64,000 nt of DNA from NCBI RefSeq assembly GCF_002979455.1, contig NZ_PCOU01000002.1, positions 124,001 through 188,000 on the forward strand, written 5' to 3'. This document shows positions 47,088-55,835 of this stretch, piece after piece (positions within the stretch are counted from its first letter, which is position 1; each line of letters begins with the position of its first letter). The position numbers and the translations under genes were made by a program. Under the pieces are notes generated by a model. That model saw only the letters and a program-made list of their open reading frames with translations, searched no databases and was not told where the DNA came from. The stretch is from Chryseobacterium sp. MYb7 (GTDB lineage Bacteria; Bacteroidota; Bacteroidia; Flavobacteriales; Weeksellaceae).

Positions 47088-47161
47088 TTTTTATACAGTT
47101 TTATACTTCAAAGTTCCAGCAACTTCACAAAATATAAGATGACCAACATCACAATCAATCA

Positions 47162-47173
47162 TGATGTTAATCA
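47162..47173. promoter_or_regulatory. FNR-type palindrome between BON2 and the PfkB gene
   Basis: TGATGTTAATCA is a perfect TGAT-N4-ATCA core. It lies about 80 bp from both divergent start codons (47087 and 47252). Confidence 0.6.
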
Positions 47174-47251
47174 GGATAAATGCTTGGTGGTGTGTGTTTT
47201 ATTGTTGAAATTTGGATAGCTATGTACGTGTGTAGCTTAAAAAAAATAAAA

Positions 47252-48184
47252 ATGGACAAAACTATTTTAACAATAACACTGAACCCATCAGTAGACAAAA
47301 GCAGCAGTGTTCAGAGCGTCGTTCCCGAAAAGAAATTGCGTTGTAATTCTCCTATATATGAACCGGGTGGGGGCGGAGTTAATGTATCGAGAGCCTTAAA
47401 AAGATTGGGAGTAGTCTCAGATATTTTTTTTACTTCAGGGGGAAGGACCGGAAGATTGCTTGAAAAGTTGCTTAAGGGCGAGAAGCTGAATATATTCCCT
47501 TCCCATATTACTTCAGAAACGCGGGAAAATTTCATTGTTTTGGATATCTCCACCAACAAACAGTATCGATTTGGATTTCCCGGAGAAGAGCTGACGCAGG
47601 AACAGCAAAAAGAAATTCTAAGCATTTTGCCTACCATAAATCCCTGTCCGGATTTTGTCGTCATCAGTGGTAGTTTACCAACAAATACAAATCCGAATTT
47701 TCTAAGAAGACTTGTTAATATCTATAAGGCAATGGGAACTAAGGTAATTATCGATACATCAGGAGAAGCTCTTAGAACAGCGGTAGAAGAAGGGGTGTTT
47801 TTATTAAAACCTAATATTGGAGAACTTGCCTTTTTAGTGGGAAAAGAAAAACTGGAAGAAACTGATATAGATCAAGCTGCCCGGCTTATCATTTCACAGG
47901 GTAAAGCTGAGATTGTGGTAGTATCATTGGGCTCTCAGGGTGCTGTCTTATTTTCAGGAAGTGAAAAAATTAAGATTGAGGCACCGGTTGTTGAAGTAAA
48001 AAGCACTGTTGGCGCTGGAGACAGCATGGTTGCAGGAATGGTTTCGGTTTTGGTAAAGGGAGGTGATTATAAAGAAGTCCTTTCCATGGGAATTGCTTGT
48101 GGATCTGCCACTACAATGACCGAAGGAACAGGACTTTTTACCAGGGAAAATGCGAAGCACTTATTTTATAAAATTTGGAAATAA
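47252..48184 (+). CDS. pfkB: PfkB-family phosphofructokinase
   Basis: 310 residues from the ATG at 47252. The frame opens at 47180, but MDKTILTITLNPSVDKSSSV is the normal family start. Sequence motifs are EPGGGGVNVSRALKRLG near residue 38 (sugar-binding PfkB signature 1), VISGSLPTN, and the catalytic VKSTVGAGDSMVAGMV near residue 250 (anion hole and Asp base). It phosphorylates fructose-6-phosphate or a related sugar phosphate in the cytoplasm. As a member of a stress island under an FNR-like box it may boost glycolysis at low oxygen; 1-phosphofructokinase or tagatose-6-phosphate kinase activity is possible. Confidence 0.88.
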   Translation: MDKTILTITLNPSVDKSSSVQSVVPEKKLRCNSPIYEPGGGGVNVSRALKRLGVVSDIFFTSGGRTGRLLEKLLKGEKLNIFPSHITSETRENFIVLDISTNKQYRFGFPGEELTQEQQKEILSILPTINPCPDFVVISGSLPTNTNPNFLRRLVNIYKAMGTKVIIDTSGEALRTAVEEGVFLLKPNIGELAFLVGKEKLEETDIDQAARLIISQGKAEIVVVSLGSQGAVLFSGSEKIKIEAPVVEVKSTVGAGDSMVAGMVSVLVKGGDYKEVLSMGIACGSATTMTEGTGLFTRENAKHLFYKIWK

Positions 48185-48234
48185 CTTTTACTTAAAAATG
48201 ATATCATAGTTAGCTCCAATTTTTGTCTGCGAAA

Positions 48235-48711
48235 TTATTCTACTATATGTGAACGTAAAGGCCAAGCCATTTTCTGATGTATTTCTAAGAGGCGCGTTAT
48301 AAAATGACTTGTTGCTACGTCGTGTAAGTCATCCTTACAGTTCATGGTATATTCACAAAGTCTAAGAATAAGACTTTCATGATCTTGTAATAATTCTGTA
48401 ATAAAAGCATGGCTGTTATGTCTCTCCCCATTTTGTTCTGTAAAATGTGTTGAACTTACGTACGATTTTAGAGTTGCCGGTACATACTGACCGAGAGAAC
48501 GTATTCTTTCTGCAATACTGTTGATGATATCATCCAATTGTTTGCATTGAGTATCAAAAAAAGTACGTTTGTCATGATAGTCAGCTCCCTCAACATTCCA
48601 ATGGGCATTTTTTGTTTTTATATATAAAACGTTTTCATCTGCCAATATTTTTATGAGCTGATCCGCGATTGCCTGCCGATGATTGTCTGCTATTCCTATT
48701 TGTATTTTCAT
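48235..48711 (-). CDS. dps: Dps-family DNA-protection ferritin
   Basis: 158 residues with the Dps four-helix layout. The intersubunit ferroxidase residues are visible in NAHWNVEGADYHDKRTFFD (the His and the downstream Asp/Glu region) and QCKQLDDIINSIAERI. Dps proteins form 12-mers that oxidise and store iron and protect DNA under oxidative or starvation stress. The N-terminus is short with few lysines, so direct DNA binding is uncertain. It is convergent with the PfkB gene and lies 53 nt downstream of the SDR gene. Confidence 0.9.
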   Translation of the reverse strand: MKIQIGIADNHRQAIADQLIKILADENVLYIKTKNAHWNVEGADYHDKRTFFDTQCKQLDDIINSIAERIRSLGQYVPATLKSYVSSTHFTEQNGERHNSHAFITELLQDHESLILRLCEYTMNCKDDLHDVATSHFITRLLEIHQKMAWPLRSHIVE

Positions 48712-48764
48712 TTTAATTTTAATTGGTTTTATTGTTTTTTAGTATCCCAGAGAAATACATATTA

Positions 48765-49526
48765 CTATTTTGCAGACATTCCACCATCAATGATCTGAGT
48801 TGTTCCTGTAATGAACTGACTGTCTTCGCTTGCAAGAAATAAAGCCAGTTTTGCAATTTCAATAGGTTCAGCATAACGTCCTAATGGTATTGCCGCCTCA
48901 AATTGCTTCTTAACCTCTTCACCATGTCCTGCAGATGAGCTTTCTTCTATAGAACGCATCATTCTGTTATTTACCGGAGAAGGGTGAATTGTATTCACTC
49001 TGATTTTTCGCGAAGATGCTTCAAGGGCTGTAGTTCTCATAATGCCAACTACGGCATGTTTACTGGTGACATAAGCACTTAACCCTGCAAACCCCAATAT
49101 TCCAGCCACAGATGAAGTTATAATGATGCTTCCACCATCATTCATTTGAGGTAAAACATATTTATTGCCCAGCCATACCCCTTTGACATTGACGGATATA
49201 ATTGTATCAAAAATATCTTCAGGATAGTGCTCAATTGGCTTCACAACTCCTTCAATACCGGCATTGTTGAAAAACACATCTATTTTTCCAAATAGTTTTA
49301 TGGTCTCCGCAACATAGTGTTTAACATCAGCAGCTTTTGAAACATCAGCAACTGCATATCTTATATGCTCGCTATTTAATTCGTAGGCAGCTTCTTGTAA
49401 TTCTTTTTCAGAGAGGTCGACGAGCATTACTTTTGCTCCCTCTTCTAAAAATAGTTTAGCTGTAATTTTGCCAATGCTTCCGGAGCCGCCTGTTATAATG
49501 GCTATTTTATTTTCTAATTTGCTCAT
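48765..49526 (-). CDS. Short-chain dehydrogenase/reductase
   Basis: A 253-residue classical SDR. The NAD(P)-binding TGGSGSIG is at residues 13-20, the acidic VDLSEKE after beta-2 favours NAD(H), the NNAG motif is FFNNAGIEG, and the catalytic Ser is in ITSSVAGI with YVTSKHA (Tyr-x3-Lys). The C-terminus FITGTTQIIDGGMSA is standard. Substrate is unknown; it resembles 2,5-dichloro-cyclohexadiene-diol and 3-oxoacyl reductase-type SDRs only in a general way. It probably shares a transcript with dps. Confidence 0.88.
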   Translation of the reverse strand: MSKLENKIAIITGGSGSIGKITAKLFLEEGAKVMLVDLSEKELQEAAYELNSEHIRYAVADVSKAADVKHYVAETIKLFGKIDVFFNNAGIEGVVKPIEHYPEDIFDTIISVNVKGVWLGNKYVLPQMNDGGSIIITSSVAGILGFAGLSAYVTSKHAVVGIMRTTALEASSRKIRVNTIHPSPVNNRMMRSIEESSSAGHGEEVKKQFEAAIPLGRYAEPIEIAKLALFLASEDSQFITGTTQIIDGGMSAK

Positions 49527-49642
49527 GAGTTCAGATTTATTTAATGAATAGATTTTGGTAATTTTTTAATAGTAATCTATATTGAACTGAAATTGACCTG
49601 CAGAAAAAGTTATCTTCCACAGGTCAAAGATTAAATCCGGGA

Positions 49643-50308
49643 TTAATAAAAATCATACTCATAATTAACTTCCAGTTCATTCTTTACATTCCATATACCC
49701 GGAGTTTTCCAGGCAATACGACCGGCTTCTTCTTTCTGATACAGTGAATTTGCAGTTCCCGTTAAAGTTACTGTTGTTCCCAAAACGGATACTTTAATAT
49801 CATTATCATAAATTGAGCTTCTTTTCAATGCGTCCTGAATGTCTTTTTTTTGTATCGCATCGTCTAATTCTGATTTAATTGTAATTTTATTGATCAAACC
49901 TTTTACACCGGTAAGATATTTTACTACACTTGCTGCTTCCTCTTTTTGGTAATGCCACGGTAATTCACCTTCTAAGGTTACCCATCCATCTTCAACTTTT
50001 ACCATTATTTTATCATCGGGAACAGAGTAATTAGATTGTAAGGCATCCAGTGCTTCCTTGGCTACTTCGGCATCAGCCTTTTTCAATGAGCTTGGAAATT
50101 TTACTTCAATGTTTTCAACTAAAGCCTTAACACCTGCAACTTTTTTCGCAGCATTTTCTGCTTCTGCTTTTTTCGCATAATTGTCAACTATGCCGGTAAG
50201 AGAGATCACACCGTCTTTTGCAATAACGCCAATTTCTGCAGCATGCAGTAATGGCTCCCATTTAATGGCATTTTGAACATCTCTTTGTAATTTTGCATTT
50301 GTTTTCAT
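49643..50308 (-). CDS. BON-domain protein 3
   Basis: 221 residues with three BON repeats, starting near EPLLHAAEIGVIAKDGVISLTG, NYSVPDDKIMVKVEDGWVTLEG and IYDNDIKVSVLGTTVTLTG. It is the closest intact relative of the broken BON1 gene (shared HAAEIGV and AKDGV). There is no signal peptide. Two FNR-like boxes lie 150-180 bp upstream, in the long gap shared with the L,D-transpeptidase gene. Confidence 0.88.
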   Translation of the reverse strand: MKTNAKLQRDVQNAIKWEPLLHAAEIGVIAKDGVISLTGIVDNYAKKAEAENAAKKVAGVKALVENIEVKFPSSLKKADAEVAKEALDALQSNYSVPDDKIMVKVEDGWVTLEGELPWHYQKEEAASVVKYLTGVKGLINKITIKSELDDAIQKKDIQDALKRSSIYDNDIKVSVLGTTVTLTGTANSLYQKEEAGRIAWKTPGIWNVKNELEVNYEYDFY

Positions 50309-50455
50309 TTCAATTTTTTTTGGATTAATAAATGTTTAAAGTTTGCTCATTGCAAGAATTTTATAGTTGCATCTAATTCTTAGAGTACTTTTTGCTTAAG
50401 TCAATGCTGTATGTTAATTCATCCCAAAGGTCACGAACCTGCATGAGAAATAATA

Positions 50456-50489
50456 TGACAGGTATCACTGCAAAAAATGATACTGATCA
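50456..50489. promoter_or_regulatory. Tandem FNR-type palindromes upstream of BON3 and the L,D-transpeptidase
   Basis: TGACAGGTATCA (50456-50467) and TGATACTGATCA (50478-50489), starts 22 bp apart, about two helical turns. The second is a perfect TGAT-N4-ATCA. Both lie in the 356-bp divergent gap 50309-50664, which otherwise shows no gene. Confidence 0.55.
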
Positions 50490-50664
50490 GTTCAACACTT
50501 CAATCTTTTAAACGCATAAAATTTTAAATCGATTTGCTTTTAGTAAGTATTTGGAAAGCGTTGAAAAAAACAGATTAAAGTATAGCGATATCATTATTTT
50601 TAGTGATGGCAGTCATTATTTGACAGTATGGTAATTTGGAAATTTGTAGCATAAACTTCAGATT

Positions 50665-52035
50665 ATGAAAGCTTTTTTAACATTCACCATTATTCTTTGC
50701 TTTACAATAATTACACAAGCTCAGGATTTGAAAACAACAAACGAGATTACTTCTTTACTTAAAGACAATGGTAAGCTCTCAAAGCTGCATTATCCGCAAT
50801 CGGTTATTAGGTTTTATACCGGAAATAATTCTGAATATGCGTGGATAACTCCAGAGAAATCAGATCAGCCTGAAACTGCAATGTTACTGTTGGAATATTC
50901 CTATCGATTTGGTCTTTCTTTATCTGATTATCATTGGGATGCCATTTCTCTTCAGAAATTAAGAAAATTGCGAGATACTCCTGTTGAAGAAAATCAAAAG
51001 GAAAAAGCTGAGTTCGATATTCTGATGACGGACGCCCTTCTCACATTCATCAATAACATGCATTTAGGGAAATACAACCCTTTGTATAAATCATCATATA
51101 TTGATTCCAATGATATAAATGGATTTCGATCCGACCATATACTGCTGAATGCAAGACAGCAGACAGATTTTCTTAAGACAATCCTTGAGGTTCAGCCTAA
51201 AATAAAAGAATACACGAATTTCCAGAACTATTTAAATACTCTCTATGAGGAAGATGATTGTATAGCTCCACAAAGGGAATCTGAAAAAATCATCATCAAT
51301 ATGGAGCGCTTACGGTGGATTGATACCCATGATACTTCCTATATCCTGGTCAATATTCCTTCCTATACATTGAAACTTTATCACCAGGATGATGTATCTG
51401 ATTTTAAAGTGATTATAGGAAAGCCAACCACCAAAACGCCAGTTTTGAGCAGCAGTATTCGTTATTTTACAACAGCGCCTGACTGGAAGGTTCCCCAAAG
51501 TATTTTCATAAAAGAAATGCTGCCTAAAATCTTAAAAAGTCCTCAGTATTTAGAGAACCATCATTATTCAGTTTATGATAAAAATGGAAATCAGGTTGAA
51601 ATAAGTTCATCAAAACTAAAAGAGATCCGTCAAAACCCTTACCGATATAGTATAAGACAATCATCCGGATGTGATAATGCATTGGGGGCGGTGGTTTTTA
51701 GATTTGACAACTCTTATGGGATATATCTTCATGATACTTCTCAAAAACAATTGTTTAGTAAAGATGAAAGAGCTTTGAGTCACGGGTGTATTCGTGTTGA
51801 GAATGCTAAAGAGCTGGCAGCTCTCCTATTAAAAAACGATGGTTTAGGAAACAAGATTCCTGTTTTGGAAAATGCAATGTCAGAGTATAAAAGAAAAGAT
51901 TTTGTTCTAAAGCAACCTGTTCCGATTATTATAACCTATCTGACCTGTCTTATAACGGATGGAAAGCCTGTATTATATAAGGATATTTACCATTTAGATG
52001 ATTCATTAGAAAATATGTTTAACCAAAATAAATAA
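50665..52035 (+). CDS. L,D-transpeptidase (YkuD/YcbB type)
   Basis: 456 residues with a signal peptide (MKAFLTFTIILCFTIITQAQ). After an N-terminal scaffold region, the YkuD catalytic domain spans about residues 220-400. It has YLHDTSQ and the active-site SHGCIRVENAKEL (catalytic Cys in HGCIR). The region between (YFTTAPDWKVPQSIFIKEML) matches the YcbB-type lid. It makes 3-3 crosslinks in periplasmic peptidoglycan. A Usp gene follows after 7 nt, so the two are co-transcribed. The FNR-like boxes upstream suggest control by the nearby REC-CRP regulator. Confidence 0.9.
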   Translation: MKAFLTFTIILCFTIITQAQDLKTTNEITSLLKDNGKLSKLHYPQSVIRFYTGNNSEYAWITPEKSDQPETAMLLLEYSYRFGLSLSDYHWDAISLQKLRKLRDTPVEENQKEKAEFDILMTDALLTFINNMHLGKYNPLYKSSYIDSNDINGFRSDHILLNARQQTDFLKTILEVQPKIKEYTNFQNYLNTLYEEDDCIAPQRESEKIIINMERLRWIDTHDTSYILVNIPSYTLKLYHQDDVSDFKVIIGKPTTKTPVLSSSIRYFTTAPDWKVPQSIFIKEMLPKILKSPQYLENHHYSVYDKNGNQVEISSSKLKEIRQNPYRYSIRQSSGCDNALGAVVFRFDNSYGIYLHDTSQKQLFSKDERALSHGCIRVENAKELAALLLKNDGLGNKIPVLENAMSEYKRKDFVLKQPVPIIITYLTCLITDGKPVLYKDIYHLDDSLENMFNQNK

Positions 52036-52042
52036 TCAGATT

Positions 52043-52918
52043 ATGAGAACGATTTTAGTCGCTACAGACTACTCAAAGTCAGCGCGAAATGCTGCTTTTT
52101 ATGCACTTCACTTGGCTCATGCCCTGAAAGCCAACATCGATTTATGCCATGCCTTTGGGTTACCGATTGAAAGTCCAATGCTTGGGCAGATCGCGTGGTC
52201 TGTATACGAATATCCAGATTTATATGAAGAAAATACAAAAGAGCTTAAAAAGTTGGTAAAGGCACTGGAAGACAGAGAAAAAGTTGTATGGGGAGATGAA
52301 GCTTTCCCATTTCATCCTTCAATACATTATGGAAGTGAGGGAGGCGATGCAGTTCATGTGATTAACAATATGGCAGCCGAGAAAAAACCGCTTCTTATCG
52401 TCATGGGTATGCAAGGAGCAGGGATGCTTACCCGTTTTATTTTCGGAAGCAACAGCATACAGATGATTGAAAACACAAAGTATCCGCTTCTTTTAGTTCC
52501 CTTAAACCATAAATATAATGGGCTTAAGAAGATTTCTTTCGCTACAGATCTGAATAAAAAAGACATAAAAACAGCCCAATTATTAATTGAATTTGCCAAA
52601 TACTTTGATGCTGAGCTTTTAATTACCCATATTATTCAGAGTGATAATGATGTGATCCAGGATGCCACTTATGAACATAAGAAAGAGGCATTTCTAAAGA
52701 ACCTTAATGGTAAAATTTGCTACAACTGTATATACAGTGAAAATATAGATTATGGCTTGGAAATATTAAAATACAAAGACATCGATATGTTAGTGATGGG
52801 CCATCATGACAAAAGTTTTTTCAAAAGACTATTTTTGGGAAGTCATGCCGCAAGACAGGCTGTAGAATTGGAAATTCCACTATTAACGATTCCTGAAAAT
52901 GGTCATATTCATTTTTGA
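52043..52918 (+). CDS. Tandem universal stress protein (UspA type)
   Basis: 291 residues with two Usp domains. The first runs MRTILVATDYSKSARNAAFYAL to LLIVMGMQGAGMLTRFIFGSN and has the G-x2-G-x9-G-(S/T) ATP-binding pattern in variant form. The second begins KISFATDLNKKDIKTAQLL and ends with DMLVMGHHDKSFFKRLFLGSHA. Usp proteins of this group respond to hypoxia, starvation and envelope stress. It is linked to the L,D-transpeptidase upstream and the FixL-like kinase downstream. Confidence 0.9.
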   Translation: MRTILVATDYSKSARNAAFYALHLAHALKANIDLCHAFGLPIESPMLGQIAWSVYEYPDLYEENTKELKKLVKALEDREKVVWGDEAFPFHPSIHYGSEGGDAVHVINNMAAEKKPLLIVMGMQGAGMLTRFIFGSNSIQMIENTKYPLLLVPLNHKYNGLKKISFATDLNKKDIKTAQLLIEFAKYFDAELLITHIIQSDNDVIQDATYEHKKEAFLKNLNGKICYNCIYSENIDYGLEILKYKDIDMLVMGHHDKSFFKRLFLGSHAARQAVELEIPLLTIPENGHIHF

Positions 52919-53047
52919 ATTAATTATTATATATAATTATAATTGTTTATAATAAAAATAATATTGAATACGAAAACATTTTCATAGATCATATATGTTC
53001 ATTATGCTAAAATGTATAACTTTATATATCTGCATAATACGATAACT

Positions 53048-54256
53048 ATGGAAAGTGCCAAACTGTTGCAAGCCATTATTGAAACGGCTATTGACGGTAT
53101 TATAACCATTGATGACAGGGGGAAAATAGAAAGCCTGAATCCCTCTGCACTAAAAATATTTGGCTACAAAGAGGAAGAATTAATCGGAAAAAATATTTCA
53201 GTATTAATGCCGGAACCCGATAAAAGCAGACATGATGGTTACCTTATTCATTATCAGACTACCGGAGAAAAGAAAATCATTGGAAAAGGAAGGGAAGTCA
53301 GAGGATTAAGAAAGGATGGGACACAATTTCCTTTTAGGCTTGCTGTAAGCGAAGTACAATATCAGGATAGGATGATTTATACAGGTTTTATCCACGATCT
53401 TTCCAAAGAAAAAGAAGCGGAAGAATCTCTTAAAAGGTATGCTGGTGAGCTGGAAGAATTAGTCGAAAACCGTACAAAATCACTAAAAGAAATGCTTTAT
53501 GAATTGGAGGTGGCCAAGGAAGAAGCTAATATATCGCTGGAAAAAGAAAAGGATCTTAACAAAATGAAAAGCCGGTTCGTATCAATGGCATCACACGAGT
53601 TTCGAACCCCTTTAAGTTCTATGCAGCTTTCTGCCGTACTTATTGAAAAATATCTTCAAACTTCAGACAATATCCAAATATTAAAACATCTCCATAAGAT
53701 AAAAAATGCAATTGCCAGTTTGAACTCCATCCTCAATGATTTTCTTTCCTTAGAAAAATTGGATACCGGAATTGTAAAACCCCATTATGATTCATTTGAT
53801 ATTGTTAAGTTTTCAGAAGAACTTACAGAAGAAATGCAGCTTATCACCAAAGAAGACCAAATTATAATTTACCAGCACACAGGATCAGAGAGTGAAATAA
53901 ATCTGGATCAAAACTTATTAAGAAATTGTTTAATGAACTTAATGAGCAATGCTATAAAATATTCAGGAGAACATACGTTGATTGAATTCTCTACAGAAAT
54001 AAATGAAGATAGGTATGTGTTTTCAGTAAAGGATAATGGAATAGGAATACCCGAAGGAGACCAATCCGGTCTTTTTCAGCCATTTTTCAGGGCACATAAT
54101 ATAGGAAATATTCCCGGAACAGGTTTAGGTCTCAATATTGTTCAGCGGTATGTAAATCTCATGGATGGTCGGGTTCATTTTGAAAGTAAATCAGATAAAG
54201 GTACTGAGTTTACCTTATCATTTCATAAAAATTCAGCTAACAACACTCCAATTTAG
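53048..54256 (+). CDS. FixL-like heme-PAS histidine kinase
   Basis: 402 residues from the ATG at 53048 (an upstream ATG at 53012 is in frame). The PAS domain at about residues 5-125 closely follows FixL: LMPEPDKSRHDGYLIHY and IIGKGREVRG. His62 aligns with the heme-ligand His200 and Arg82 with the distal Arg220 of Bradyrhizobium FixL, at the same 20-residue spacing. A coiled coil, HisKA (SMASHEFRTPLSSMQLS) and HATPase (NLMSNAIKYS; DNGIGIP; GTGLGLNIV) follow. There are no membrane helices. It should sense O2 (or CO/NO) in the cytoplasm and phosphorylate the REC-CRP regulator encoded 5 nt downstream. Confidence 0.87.
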   Translation: MESAKLLQAIIETAIDGIITIDDRGKIESLNPSALKIFGYKEEELIGKNISVLMPEPDKSRHDGYLIHYQTTGEKKIIGKGREVRGLRKDGTQFPFRLAVSEVQYQDRMIYTGFIHDLSKEKEAEESLKRYAGELEELVENRTKSLKEMLYELEVAKEEANISLEKEKDLNKMKSRFVSMASHEFRTPLSSMQLSAVLIEKYLQTSDNIQILKHLHKIKNAIASLNSILNDFLSLEKLDTGIVKPHYDSFDIVKFSEELTEEMQLITKEDQIIIYQHTGSESEINLDQNLLRNCLMNLMSNAIKYSGEHTLIEFSTEINEDRYVFSVKDNGIGIPEGDQSGLFQPFFRAHNIGNIPGTGLGLNIVQRYVNLMDGRVHFESKSDKGTEFTLSFHKNSANNTPI

Positions 54257-54261
54257 TACCA

Positions 54262-55314
54262 ATGGAAAAGACACGCCTACTGATAATCGAAGATAATGAC
54301 GATATCCGCGAAAGCACTTCGGAGATTCTTCAGCTTGCCAGTTATGAAGTATTTCAGGCTTCTAATGGTAAACAGGGAGTAGATCTGGCCATTAAGCATA
54401 TACCGGATGTGATATTATGTGATATTATGATGCCGGAGCTTGACGGATATGGGGTTTTACATCTTTTAAGCAAAAGAGAGGATACTGCGCTTATCCCTTT
54501 TATTTTTATAACGGCAAAAACGGATCGGATAGAAATCCGAAAAGGAATAGAAATGGGGGCGGATGACTACCTTACTAAGCCATTTGATGATATAGAACTC
54601 CTCAGTGCTATTGAAAGCCGATTGAAAAAGAAAGAACGTCAGAAAAGCCTTTATAGCAATATTCTTAGTCAAATGACCAATTTATTTCATGGTTCGCACG
54701 GACTTGATGAATTAAAGAAAGCTTTTGATGAACGAAAAGTCAAATCTTTTAAAAAGAAACAGATTATCTATTATGAGGGTGATACTGCAAATGCTGTTTA
54801 TCTTATTATATCAGGCTCGGTGAAAACAACAAAAATGACAGAAGACGGAAAAGAATTCATGACAGCAGTCTACAGTCCGGAAGAATATTTTGGAATCACT
54901 TCATTATTTGCAGGAAAAGAATATAAAGAGACAGCTGAAGTATTGGAGGATACTAACTTATGCTCAGTTCCCAGAGAAGTTATTGATCAACTACTGTATA
55001 AATATCCGGACATAGCGGAAAAATTCATCAAAATTCTTGCCCAGAATGTTATTACCCACGAAGAGCAGCTATTGCAGCTTGCTTATTTTTCTGTGAGAAA
55101 AAGAATGGCGGAAGTTTTACTTAAGCTGCATACAAAACATCCTCACACTGAAAATTTTGAAATTTCAAGAGAAAACCTTGCTTCTATGGCTGGAATGGCT
55201 ATTGAGACGGTAAGCAGAATTCTGAGTGATTTTAAAGAAGAAAATTTAATAGATAGAAATGCAGGCAGGATTACGATATTGGATGTTCCCCGTCTTCAAA
55301 AATTAAAAAACTAA
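54262..55314 (+). CDS. Receiver-CRP/FNR fusion regulator
   Basis: 350 residues. The N-terminal receiver has LLIIEDNDDIRES, the phospho-acceptor in DVILCDIMMPELDGYG, and TAK and YLTKPFD at the active site. A linker helix leads to a cyclic-nucleotide-binding-like beta-roll (about residues 150-250: KKQIIYYEGDTANAVYLIISG) and a CRP-type HTH (ISRENLASMAGMAIETVSRIL). No N-terminal cysteine cluster for an Fe-S centre is present, so O2 input should come through the FixL-like kinase. It combines the roles of FixJ and FixK in one protein. Its HTH sequence (ETVSR) fits recognition of TTGAT-type half-sites. Confidence 0.9.
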   Translation: MEKTRLLIIEDNDDIRESTSEILQLASYEVFQASNGKQGVDLAIKHIPDVILCDIMMPELDGYGVLHLLSKREDTALIPFIFITAKTDRIEIRKGIEMGADDYLTKPFDDIELLSAIESRLKKKERQKSLYSNILSQMTNLFHGSHGLDELKKAFDERKVKSFKKKQIIYYEGDTANAVYLIISGSVKTTKMTEDGKEFMTAVYSPEEYFGITSLFAGKEYKETAEVLEDTNLCSVPREVIDQLLYKYPDIAEKFIKILAQNVITHEEQLLQLAYFSVRKRMAEVLLKLHTKHPHTENFEISRENLASMAGMAIETVSRILSDFKEENLIDRNAGRITILDVPRLQKLKN

Positions 55315-55393
55315 TCTCTGTCACTTTTTATAATGATTTTATACATTGAATAGTGATAATGGGATCTATACATTTGATGATTCAAAAGACAGT

Positions 55394-55750
55394 ATGAAAG
55401 TCATCGTTTATCATATCAGCCAGGAAGATAAAAAGCTTCTGGCTTTGGCTAATCGTAAAAAACATAAAATTACGATCATAATAAATCCTTTAAGTGAAGC
55501 TACCGTTCATTTTGCAGAAGCAAAAGATACTGCCATAATCATTGATCAGGAAAACCTAGTTTCAAACAGGCTTATTTTTAAACTTATATCCTTTGGGATT
55601 AGATATTTTATCTTCAGATTCCAGGAACAGGCTCCTGTGGATGTATCAATAATTCAGGATGCCGGATTGAAATACATTACCATAACAGATTCAACATTGA
55701 AGATTTCCTCAATAATTAAAATTCTCGATGCCTGGGAAAAAAGTGATTAG
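55394..55750 (+). CDS. Stand-alone N-terminal domain of a D-2-hydroxyacid dehydrogenase
   Basis: 118 residues from the ATG at 55394; the frame is open from a TTG at 55346. The sequence KVIVYHISQEDKKLLALANR, then ATVHFAEAKDTAIII, FKLISFGIRYFIFRFQEQAPVDV and AGLKYITI follows the N-terminal catalytic-domain half of D-lactate dehydrogenase-type enzymes. It stops before the NAD-binding Rossmann domain, so it cannot be a complete dehydrogenase. No remnant of the rest lies downstream. It may be a decayed gene or a small binding domain kept on its own. It is the last gene before hsp20. Confidence 0.6.
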   Translation: MKVIVYHISQEDKKLLALANRKKHKITIIINPLSEATVHFAEAKDTAIIIDQENLVSNRLIFKLISFGIRYFIFRFQEQAPVDVSIIQDAGLKYITITDSTLKISSIIKILDAWEKSD

Positions 55751-55755
55751 TATCA
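55744..55755. promoter_or_regulatory. FNR-type palindrome upstream of hsp20
   Basis: TGATTAGTATCA, a perfect TGAT-N4-ATCA. It overlaps the stop region of the preceding gene and is centred about 64 bp upstream of the start site predicted from the -7 element at 55801. Confidence 0.6.
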
Positions 55756-55800
55756 TTTCAAAACGCAACGATCGTCATAATTTAAAAATTATTTCTCTTA

Positions 55801-55808
55801 TACCTTTG
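55801..55808 (+). promoter_or_regulatory. Putative -7 promoter element for hsp20
   Basis: TACCTTTG fits the Bacteroidota TAnnTTTG -7 consensus, 28 bp upstream of the ATG at 55836. No clear -33 TTG is visible, which would suit an activator-dependent promoter. Confidence 0.5.
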
Positions 55809-55835
55809 AAGTATAAACCTTAAAATAATTGTGTT

